A DNA stretch of 6,830 nt from Candidatus Tectimicrobiota bacterium. Its GTDB lineage: Bacteria; JACPSX01. The stretch lies in assembly GCA_016193065.1 (NCBI GenBank), contig JACPSX010000227.1, forward strand, positions 1-6,830, written 5' to 3'. The position numbers and the translations under genes were made by a program. The notes below the pieces were generated by a model. The model saw nothing but the letters and a program-made list of their open reading frames with translations. It had not been told where the DNA came from and did no database searches. Positions 1 to 4,871 of this stretch are shown here, piece after piece. Position 1 is the stretch's first letter, and every line of letters starts with the position of its first letter.

Positions 1-107
1 CGGAGCACGAAGAAGAGGCTCGAAATGCCCTCGAAAAGGTGATCCACACTGTGACCGGAAAAAACGAGTCCTTGCAACTCCCCGAAATTGCAAGCGCAAA
101 GGTCTAA
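1..107 (+). CDS. C-terminal end of an unidentified plus-strand protein (partial)
   Basis: Frame 3 of the plus strand is open from the left edge and ends at TAA (105-107). It gives about 34 residues, starting EHEEEARNALEKV and ending LPEIASAKV. The first part is Glu/Ala-rich and likely helical. The other two plus frames give less protein-like sequence, and one has a stop by base 42. A probable intrinsic terminator on the same strand follows at 148-195, which supports a real gene ending here. A 7-base inverted repeat (71-77 with 88-94) lies inside the coding end. The family cannot be told from so short a tail. The gene converges on the minus-strand operon and is probably unrelated to it. Confidence 0.5.
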   Translation, partial: EHEEEARNALEKVIHTVTGKNESLQLPEIASAKV

Positions 108-291
108 GCGGATGCGACTCCCACGCTCCTCCGCCAGCAATCTGGTAGCCCCTTGTCGAATGCGTCAACCGCGTGCTGGCAAGGGGTTTTCTGTTTGCCA
201 CGAGCTCACCACGGCTGGCCCTTTCCGGTGCGGAGGCTCCCCTCTTCCGCAGGCTCTCGGAGAACTTCGAGTTGTGCGTCTACGGTCTGGG
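108..291. other. Convergent intergenic gap
   Basis: This is the space between the plus-strand stop at 107 and the minus-strand stop at 292. Apart from the plus-strand terminator it holds a 6-bp inverted repeat, TGCGGA (229-234) with TCCGCA (246-251). On the minus strand that repeat is not followed by a T tract, so it is at best a weak candidate 3' end for the operon. I see no gene here. Confidence 0.5.
148..195 (+). terminator. Probable rho-independent terminator of the plus-strand gene
   Basis: The arm CCCCTTG (149-155) pairs perfectly with CAAGGGG (180-186), with a 24-base loop, and TTTTCTGTTT follows. The long loop is unusual. A second, mutually exclusive 7-bp pairing exists between GCCAGCA (133-139) and TGCTGGC (174-180). 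The T tract is on the plus strand only, so it serves the gene ending at 107 rather than the minus-strand operon. Confidence 0.5.
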
Positions 292-750
292 CTATGTTCG
301 GGCGGAGCTGGAGCGCTTGAGGGACCCGACCCCGTGCAGCACCCAGGTTCGATAGTGCTCGAAGTGATTCTGCAGCGCCCGCGACGTGACCGCGCCGTCG
401 ATGAACAGATGGACTGCCTCGCTCAGAATCAGCAGCGTCTCCGCGTTCCCTTTAATGGTGACGGTCCCACCGGCGAGCAGGCGCAGCAGAGTGGCTGTTC
501 CGTCCACCAGATCCAGGATGTCGCGGGGGGTGATCGCGGCCTCTACCTTCGTGGTCTTTGCCCGCCAGCCGGGGGCCACGGAGATGCGACTCCGTGCCGC
601 CGTCAGCGTGAACCGTTCCGTCCCGACCTGATACCGTCCCGGCGCCGCTTCGAGAGAGACGCACAGCGCGGCGTAGCGGTCCGGCGATTCTGCCTTGAGA
701 ATCTCAAACGCACGCCGGAAAAACTGAAGCGTGGAGTCTGCACGTGCCAC
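292..750 (-). CDS. SCP2-type sterol/lipid-binding domain protein
   Basis: This 152-residue protein resembles the SCP2 sterol-carrier fold. Residues 42-118 carry the typical pattern: a beta-rich stretch (VGTERFTLTAARSRISVAPG), a TPRDILDLVDGTATLLRLLAGG helix-loop (residues 74-95), then VTIKGNAETLLILSEAV. This matches the family's usual segment ending in 'G.v.i.Gd...l..l'. SCP2 domains bind a lipid in a hydrophobic tunnel and usually act in the cytosol; no signal peptide is seen. Two starts are possible. TTG at 774 overlaps the upstream TGA in a TTGA junction. GTG at 750, chosen here, has AAGGGA 12 bases upstream. Open frame continues upstream, but it is antisense-like sequence opposite the CrtC-like gene in another frame. 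This is the last gene of the operon and probably carries a hydrophobic product or substrate. The lipid is unknown. Confidence 0.75.
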   Translation of the reverse strand: MARADSTLQFFRRAFEILKAESPDRYAALCVSLEAAPGRYQVGTERFTLTAARSRISVAPGWRAKTTKVEAAITPRDILDLVDGTATLLRLLAGGTVTIKGNAETLLILSEAVHLFIDGAVTSRALQNHFEHYRTWVLHGVGSLKRSSSART

Positions 751-770
751 AGTGCCGCAAGATCCCTTGC

Positions 771-1814
771 TCAACCGGCCAGCTCGGCAAACCCGGCATA
801 GGTAAAGGCGAAGGCGCGCCCGCCCAGCACCCCCTGGGCCTGGTACGGCCCCACGAGCTCGGCGATGGTCGTGGTCCCGCCTCCCACCGGATGGGGAACG
901 AGGAACTGGAGAGCATTTTCCACATCCATCCGAATCTCGACCCGGTCCTCCCCGTCCTCGGCACGGATGCGGAGTTGGCGCGGAATGCCGGAGACCCGGG
1001 GCGGAGCGAGCAGCGCCATCACGCCGGGAACACGCGGGATCGCCACTCCGGTCAGTTCCCCCGCCGTCGCAATGTCCACGGCCTCGTCGAGGAAGACCTG
1101 CGCGCACCTCTCGCCGACCCAGACCAGCAGCACGAGATCGGACTTGGCGGCGGCGCGCGTGGCATCCGTGACTTGCCCGAACACGATGGACACCGGAGGG
1201 GACCCGTTCCTGGTTCGTGGCGGCGATTGGATGAGGTAGCCCCAGTCCCACCCGAGGTCCGTGCCCCAGTTCCAGTACCCCCAGTTGTGGTCGTGATAGC
1301 CGGTGGCGCCCTCGATCCGGTACTCGCAGCCAGCGATGCGCACGGAGCCTTCAACGGCCAGGCGCGGCAGGATGAACGTGTTGATCATCCCCCCGATGTT
1401 GTCGACGCGGATGGCCGATGCTTCGGGCGTCCACGAAGCCTTCAGGACGACTGAGCCGTCCTTGAGCGCTGCCGAGACGAGGTAGCGGTCCTTTCGGAAC
1501 CGCACGGAGTTAGCGCCGATTTGCAAATCGACCGATCCCGGCGAGAAACGCGCTTCCTCGATCGAGTACAGGTTCATCGTTCCGCGCCACCCCTTTTTCC
1601 GGTCGCACACGACGAGGGAAACCCCGGCCCGTCCCTGCGCGGGATCCTGGATGTTGCCCGACAGCGCCAGGTTGAGGACGCCGTACAGCCCGTTGGCGTC
1701 ATCGTTAAAGTTGAAGTGATGCCACTCGCTGTACTTCTGCAGTTCGCCCGGATCGGTCCGTGGACGACTCAGCGCATCATCCTGTTGGATGCGGGTGACG
1801 AACCTCAGCTTCAC
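771..1814 (-). CDS. CrtC/AttH-like lipocalin-fold protein (carotenoid 1,2-hydratase or cyclase-like)
   Basis: This 347-residue protein has the hallmarks of the CrtC (hydroxyneurosporene synthase)/AttH family. Near the N-terminus is SEWHHFNFND (residues 29-38), the counterpart of the family's E-W-[WH] motif. In the middle is GYHDHNWG (172-179), followed by WNWGTDLGWDWGYLIQ (181-196). Members add water to or cyclise hydrophobic polyene or prenyl substrates, and some are Diels-Alderase-like. No signal peptide is seen. The start is GTG at 1814, 12 bases after the preceding gene's stop, with GAGG about 10 bases upstream. With Idi and a prenyl synthase in the same operon, a prenyl-derived substrate is likely. 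No carotenoid synthase or desaturase is present in the window, so a carotenoid-specific role is unsupported. The fold assignment is fairly firm; the reaction is not. Confidence 0.8.
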   Translation of the reverse strand: MKLRFVTRIQQDDALSRPRTDPGELQKYSEWHHFNFNDDANGLYGVLNLALSGNIQDPAQGRAGVSLVVCDRKKGWRGTMNLYSIEEARFSPGSVDLQIGANSVRFRKDRYLVSAALKDGSVVLKASWTPEASAIRVDNIGGMINTFILPRLAVEGSVRIAGCEYRIEGATGYHDHNWGYWNWGTDLGWDWGYLIQSPPRTRNGSPPVSIVFGQVTDATRAAAKSDLVLLVWVGERCAQVFLDEAVDIATAGELTGVAIPRVPGVMALLAPPRVSGIPRQLRIRAEDGEDRVEIRMDVENALQFLVPHPVGGGTTTIAELVGPYQAQGVLGGRAFAFTYAGFAELAG

Positions 1815-1826
1815 GTCAGCATCGCC

Positions 1827-2129
1827 TCATCGGAGCAGAGATGAATGGAGATCGGGCTTGTCGCTCCCGGCATGTGCCTCTGGCGCATGGGCCGGGTCGT
1901 CCAGGAAGAAAGAAGAGACTTGCCTGAGCTGATTCTCCACGAGCTGTGTGGCCAGCCGCAATTCGGCCCGATGGTTTTGGAAAAACGCCCCCGGCCGCCA
2001 TAGCAAATCAGTGACTTCCGGCGTCGGGAGCAGCAGGCGCAGGATCAGATACAGGTCGTTGGCGGGAGTCTCTTCGATCCTGATCCGAGGGAGCGTCGCT
2101 CGCGGTGGAGCTTTCACAGAGCGCCTCAC
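1827..2129 (-). CDS. Small hypothetical protein in the operon
   Basis: I do not recognise this protein of up to 100 residues. GTG at 2129 overlaps the upstream TGA (GTGA). A second GTG at 2117 gives 96 residues and has GAGG 6 bases upstream, so it may be the true start. The N-terminus is basic and Pro-rich. It is followed by a hydrophobic segment (DLYLILRLLLPTPEVTDLLW) and a likely amphipathic helix (AELRLATQLVENQLRQVSSF); the tail is Ala/His/Asp-rich and looks disordered. There is no signal peptide and no cysteine. It fits snugly between its neighbours, which supports it as real. It may associate with a membrane, a lipid surface or a partner protein through its helices. The coding call is moderately sure; the role is unknown. 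Confidence 0.6.
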   Translation of the reverse strand: MRRSVKAPPRATLPRIRIEETPANDLYLILRLLLPTPEVTDLLWRPGAFFQNHRAELRLATQLVENQLRQVSSFFLDDPAHAPEAHAGSDKPDLHSSLLR

Positions 2130-2833
2130 GACGCGCGCCGCTTTTTCGCCGGCTTGGCACGCTTGACTGTCTGGCCCGCCGGTTTGGCCTCCTTCCCGGG
2201 CGGCCGGACCGTGATCGCAAGTGCCACTTCCTTGGCCTGGAATCCCAGCACGCGGATCGTCGTGCTGTAGGTCTGCCCCACCACGAAGTCTTTTGTCAGA
2301 GTGACTGCGGCGTTCACCACCGCCTGGCCCTTCGGGGCCACCATCAAGGTGGCGGGCTCAAAGGAGATATGCGAAGCCGGAAGGGCGCGCCCGCTCCCGG
2401 GGACCAGGTCACTGGCCTGGAAGGCCACATCAAGGGCACGGTCGTAGCGGTTCTCCACAAGAAATGGCGCAGTCACTCGTTCCCCCTGCCGCCCCTCGAG
2501 TCGCATTTCGACCTTCTGTTCGGCTGACGGGCCGGGTTCCGGAGCAGGGCGCGCCTTGGTACCCAGGGCTTGTTCTGCCGCCGAGACGATGCCGTTGAGG
2601 AGCGCCATCCCTTGCGTGCTGATCACCGAGTAGGACGCGAGGTTGAACTCCATCCAGCGCGCGAACAATGTGGACGCGTCGATCGGCTCCTTCTGGCGGG
2701 CGGTGGCGGCTTTCACCAGTTCGTTGATACGGGCCATCAGTTGGACGTTCCCGGCAAGGTTAGCCGATATCAGCGCTTTCAACTCCTCGACGAAGGTCTC
2801 CGGCGACATGCGTTCGGTCGAACCCTTCGACAT
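2126..2833 (-). CDS. Phasin-like helical domain plus Ig-like domain plus basic tail
   Basis: This 235-residue protein has three visible parts. Residues 10-90 are alpha-helical and amphipathic (for example FARWMEFNLASYSVISTQGM, then ALLNGIVSAAEQAL). They resemble the Phe/Leu/Ala helices of granule-associated phasins, but this is a similarity of style and not a proven match. After a Pro-rich linker (95-104), residues 105-210 form an Ig-like beta-sandwich pattern with 'apFLVENRYDRALDVAF' and 'VTLTKDFVVGQTYSTTIRVLG'. Residues 212-235 are a Lys/Pro/Ala/Arg tail (VKRAKPAKKRRAS). ATG at 2833 is chosen because AAGGAGG lies 9 bases upstream; upstream in-frame GTGs at 2857 and 2839 flank that site. There is no signal peptide and no cysteine. 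The Ig-like segment is related in pattern to the two preceding genes. A structural or scaffold role is inferred. Confidence 0.75.
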   Translation of the reverse strand: MSKGSTERMSPETFVEELKALISANLAGNVQLMARINELVKAATARQKEPIDASTLFARWMEFNLASYSVISTQGMALLNGIVSAAEQALGTKARPAPEPGPSAEQKVEMRLEGRQGERVTAPFLVENRYDRALDVAFQASDLVPGSGRALPASHISFEPATLMVAPKGQAVVNAAVTLTKDFVVGQTYSTTIRVLGFQAKEVALAITVRPPGKEAKPAGQTVKRAKPAKKRRAS

Positions 2834-2842
2834 CGTCACTGC

Positions 2843-2849
2843 CCTCCTT
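2843..2849 (-). promoter_or_regulatory. Shine-Dalgarno AAGGAGG that fixes the start at 2833
   Basis: A perfect AAGGAGG ends 9 bases before ATG 2833. It lies downstream of the longer GTG candidate (2857), so it argues against that start. Confidence 0.75.
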
Positions 2850-2909
2850 GTCGTCACCCGGTTTGTATTCGAGCGAACCCTCTCCCCAACAGCGCGGCGT
2901 GGTCGGCGG

Positions 2910-3599
2910 TCACCGTGGATTGGTGTCGGTGGCGAACTCCGTCACCACCTTGCCCATTCCTGGCTTCCCCACGGGTTGTGGCGCACAGGGTTCGGCGCAC
3001 TGGAAGTGATCATGCCAACGATGCGCACGAATCCGGACCGGGGGATCCCCCTGCGCCACCTCGCAAGCACAATGCTGCTCGCCCTGGACCTCCAGGGTGA
3101 CGCAGACGCACTGCTCATAGGCTCCCTGGACAAGGATCTCCGCCTCGTATCGTCCCGGCGTGAAACCGGCCGGGACCGTAAAGGTCGCAGTCACGACACC
3201 GGATTGGCCGGCGGGAAGCGTGAGATTGGTGGGCGACAGCGCGATGGTTGCCGACGATCCTCCGGCCCCGACGAAAGGGGTCGCCTGAAAGGTGAAGGTT
3301 CGCCCGGTCTGCGAGGCGTTGGTGACGCGGATCGTGCAGCGCAGCGTTTCTCCCCGACCGGCTTCCCAGGCGATCTCACACGCGCACCGCGGAGGACATT
3401 CGGTCTCGGGGATCTCGCACATGCCCTTCGGCTTGAGCGCGCTCCAGGCAGGCATTGCAGGGGACAAAATGCCGGCAGCCTGCTGCATGAAGACGCGGGC
3501 GCTGTCCACAGACATGGCCAGCAGCCTGGGGGCAAGCGTAGCCAGGTTTACCATCGTCGGCTGTTTGGGAGCTGTGGATTTCACGAATACTCGACTCAT
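2910..3599 (-). CDS. Cysteine-rich Ig-like domain protein
   Basis: This 229-residue protein has no signal peptide. Residues 17-45 form an apolar, probably helical segment (LATLAPRLLAMSV, then FMQQAAGIL). A Cys cluster follows: C61, C68, C72 and C74 in the stretch CEIPETECPPRCAC. Residues 75-171 are an Ig-like beta-sandwich of the NPCBM-associated/COG1470 style, with RCTIRVTNAS and the closing strands FTVPAGFTPGRYEAEILVQG. The tail repeats the CACE motif (C177, C179), contains H195 and H198, and adds C201 and C205. In all there are eleven Cys, including three CxC pairs. ATG 3599 is chosen because GGAGG ends 5 bases upstream. ATG 3602 gives one more residue and an ATGA overlap with the upstream stop. 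Translation is probably coupled to the upstream gene. Metal binding or disulfide cross-linking is possible but unproven; a structural role is inferred. Confidence 0.75.
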   Translation of the reverse strand: MSRVFVKSTAPKQPTMVNLATLAPRLLAMSVDSARVFMQQAAGILSPAMPAWSALKPKGMCEIPETECPPRCACEIAWEAGRGETLRCTIRVTNASQTGRTFTFQATPFVGAGGSSATIALSPTNLTLPAGQSGVVTATFTVPAGFTPGRYEAEILVQGAYEQCVCVTLEVQGEQHCACEVAQGDPPVRIRAHRWHDHFQCAEPCAPQPVGKPGMGKVVTEFATDTNPR

Positions 3600-4390
3600 C
3601 ATGGCCTCCGTTTGTTGGAACCGGGTGTGCCGTTGCATTCCACTTCAAAGTACAAGTCGGTGCTCATAAAGGGGATGGCCCGGACGTATGTCCGGCCCTT
3701 GATCAATTTCTCCGGTAAGGTGATCTCCGCGTGGACCTCCCGGGTCTCCCCGGGTCGAATCTCCCGCGGGTTCGCATGGAAGGTCACCCGGGCAGGACGG
3801 ATGTCGGTGGCGCGGATCTCGCGCAGGAGCCGGTCGAGATACGCCTGATGGCTTTCGCCTTCTTCCGTCTGGCGCAAGGCATATACGAGCGAGCGGCCGA
3901 ACCAATCGCGCTCCTCGAGGTGGACCAGCGCCAGCTCGGGTACCGTGTGCGTCACGTTGCCCCGATTCGTGATGACGAGGGGCTGGGAGAACACCTGCCC
4001 GGCAACGCCGCGGAATTGGAGGCGCTCAGGCGCGACGCGCACGTCCAACTTTTCCAGGACGTGGACCACAACCTGCTCCCGTTGCTCCCCGCAGGCGAGT
4101 TCAGCGGTGTACTTGCCGGGCGGCGTGTAGGGGTCCACGAAAAAGTGGGCCCGCACGCGGGCGCGGTCCCGTGGCGCGAGGCGAGCGGCCAGCCGCACCT
4201 CTTGGAGTCCCCGGACGGCGAGCGCCTCCCCCTTGTGACCGGTGGCGCCAATCGCCCGCACTTTCACTTTTTCATCCGACGCATTGATGAGCTCCAGATC
4301 GCCCGAACACATCGGCGGCACGCCGCTGAGTATGAACGGCCCGGCACCGAGCCGCCACGCCTGTCCAGGCGGAGCTGTATGCTTTTGCAT
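3599..4390 (-). CDS. Two-domain Ig-like beta-sandwich protein
   Basis: This 263-residue protein appears to hold two tandem beta-sandwich segments. The first (about 18-113) runs from 'SGDLELINASDEKVKVRAIG' to 'YTPPGKYTAELACGE'. The second (about 115-252) begins 'LDVRVAPERLQF' and has the classic QPLVITNRGNVTHTVPEL strand pair. A charged, probably helical insert (about 155-195) interrupts it, and it ends with 'ITLPEKLIKGRTYVRAIPFM'. That 'lP..l..G.tY...I' pattern recurs in the next two genes, which suggests paralogues. No signal peptide or membrane span is visible, which is unusual for such domains because many family members are extracytoplasmic. ATG 4390 has AAAGGAGG 9 bases upstream. The stop TGA (3601-3599) overlaps the next gene's start. 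No catalytic motif is seen, so a structural or adaptor role is inferred. Confidence 0.75.
   Translation of the reverse strand: MQKHTAPPGQAWRLGAGPFILSGVPPMCSGDLELINASDEKVKVRAIGATGHKGEALAVRGLQEVRLAARLAPRDRARVRAHFFVDPYTPPGKYTAELACGEQREQVVVHVLEKLDVRVAPERLQFRGVAGQVFSQPLVITNRGNVTHTVPELALVHLEERDWFGRSLVYALRQTEEGESHQAYLDRLLREIRATDIRPARVTFHANPREIRPGETREVHAEITLPEKLIKGRTYVRAIPFMSTDLYFEVECNGTPGSNKRRP
3605..3609 (-). promoter_or_regulatory. Shine-Dalgarno GGAGG within the preceding gene's end
   Basis: GGAGG sits in the last codons of the two-domain Ig-like gene. It is 5 bases before ATG 3599 but only 2 before ATG 3602, so it favours the second ATG. The stop and start share bases (ATGATGA), typical of coupled translation. 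Confidence 0.65.
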
Positions 4391-4399
4391 GATGGCGTC

Positions 4400-4422
4400 C
4401 CTCCTTTGCCACAGCCGGTGGC
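4400..4422 (-). promoter_or_regulatory. Ribosome binding site with adjacent small hairpin
   Basis: AAAGGAGG (4407-4400) precedes ATG 4390. Directly 5' of it on the transcript, GCCAC and GTGGC (within 4408-4422) can form a perfect 5-bp stem with a 5-base loop. No T tract follows, so it is not a terminator. It may act in mRNA stability or in setting translation between the repeat-protein gene and the Ig-like genes. Confidence 0.4.
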
Positions 4423-4446
4423 GCGCAAGGCTTCACCCGCAGGGGC

Positions 4447-4833
4447 TCACGCGCACGTTTCGGTCTTGTGCGGCACATAGTCCTCGATCACAACCATGCT
4501 TTCCCCGCACACGCAGAAGGACAGCAGCTCCATTCCCAATGTGCACAGGCCGAACTTGAGGTTGACCGGGAAGTGCACGCGGGTCGGTTTCATGGCCATC
4601 TCGACATGCAGGTCGATCCGCGGAAGCTCCTTGATACGGATGTTGTCGAGACCCATGTCCACTTTGCTGTCGCTCGTGAGCTTGCTATCGCTCGTGAGCT
4701 TACTGTCGCTGTTGAGCGAGATGGTCGGGAGTTCCTTGACGTGGATATTGTCCAGATCCATGTCCAGACTGCCGCTCAAGGCCATATTCGAGTCAATGGT
4801 GTAATGGGTGGGAACGCTGATACCCTTGCTCAT
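4447..4833 (-). CDS. Internally repetitive small protein of unknown function
   Basis: I do not recognise a named family for this 128-residue protein. ATG 4833 is well supported by AAGGAG (4846-4841) 7 bases upstream. Residues 25-40 (MDLDNIHVKELPTISL) and 60-75 (MGLDNIRIKELPRIDL) are near-identical copies. They flank three copies of a hexapeptide, SDSKLT, SDSKLT and SDSKV (residues 42-58). The alternating polar/apolar pattern suggests beta structure, possibly a small repeat sheet. The C-terminal third is different: HFPVNLKFGL, then C97, a CVC pair (C107, C109) and C127. There is no signal peptide. It lies 38 bases after the prenyl synthase gene and 56 before the Ig-like genes, as part of the same operon. 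CxC pairs also mark the Cys-rich Ig-like protein nearby, so the two might be partners. A scaffold role is a guess. Confidence 0.8.
   Translation of the reverse strand: MSKGISVPTHYTIDSNMALSGSLDMDLDNIHVKELPTISLNSDSKLTSDSKLTSDSKVDMGLDNIRIKELPRIDLHVEMAMKPTRVHFPVNLKFGLCTLGMELLSFCVCGESMVVIEDYVPHKTETCA
4609..4656 (-). repeat. Copy 2 of the duplicated 16-residue coding unit
   Basis: Encodes MGLDNIRIKELPRIDL, matching the copy at 4714-4761 at 11 of 16 residues. The two units flank the hexapeptide tract. This suggests an old internal duplication kept by selection at the protein level, because the DNA copies have drifted. Confidence 0.75.
4663..4710 (-). repeat. 18-base tandem repeat encoding SDSKLT hexapeptides
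   Basis: Two full 18-base units plus 12 bases of a third encode SDSKLT, SDSKLT and SDSK. On the plus strand the shared core is TCGCTCGTGAGCTT. Copies differ by only a few bases, so the tract may vary in copy number by slippage. Confidence 0.8.
4714..4761 (-). repeat. Copy 1 of the duplicated 16-residue coding unit
   Basis: Encodes MDLDNIHVKELPTISL, the partner of the unit at 4609-4656. The shared core is the L-D-N-I-x-[VI]-K-E-L-P-x-I-x-L pattern. Confidence 0.75.
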
Positions 4834-4871
4834 CTACAATCTCCTTCTTTGTGCCGCGGGCCGTGCAACCT

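Noticed and set aside
775-1251. Upstream part of the long minus-strand frame that contains the SCP2-like gene
   Set aside because: This stretch is an out-of-frame reading of the CrtC-like gene and is Arg/Gly-rich. Only the part after about 774 looks like protein.
744-1454. Plus-strand open frames opposite the CrtC-like gene (also 88-801)
   Set aside because: These are antisense shadows of the CrtC-like and SCP2-like genes. Neither has a convincing ribosome site or protein-like composition.
2834-2909. A GGTTCGCTCGAATAC stretch on the minus strand resembling a tRNA T-arm
   Set aside because: No acceptor, D-arm or anticodon arm can be built around it. The gap is only 76 bases and also contains the next gene's ribosome site.
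2643-3848. 401-codon plus-strand open frame opposite the Ig-like genes
   Set aside because: It runs across the ends of three supported minus-strand genes and their gaps, and gives an Arg/Gly/His-rich product without motifs.
2126-4390. Ig-like proteins as secreted carbohydrate-binding or pilus parts
   Set aside because: None has a signal peptide, lipobox or sortase signal, and none is near secretion genes. The isoprenoid operon context points to the cytoplasm.
4663-4710. Short direct repeats suggesting a CRISPR array
   Set aside because: The units are tandem without spacers, keep a multiple of three bases and encode a hexapeptide repeat inside a supported gene.
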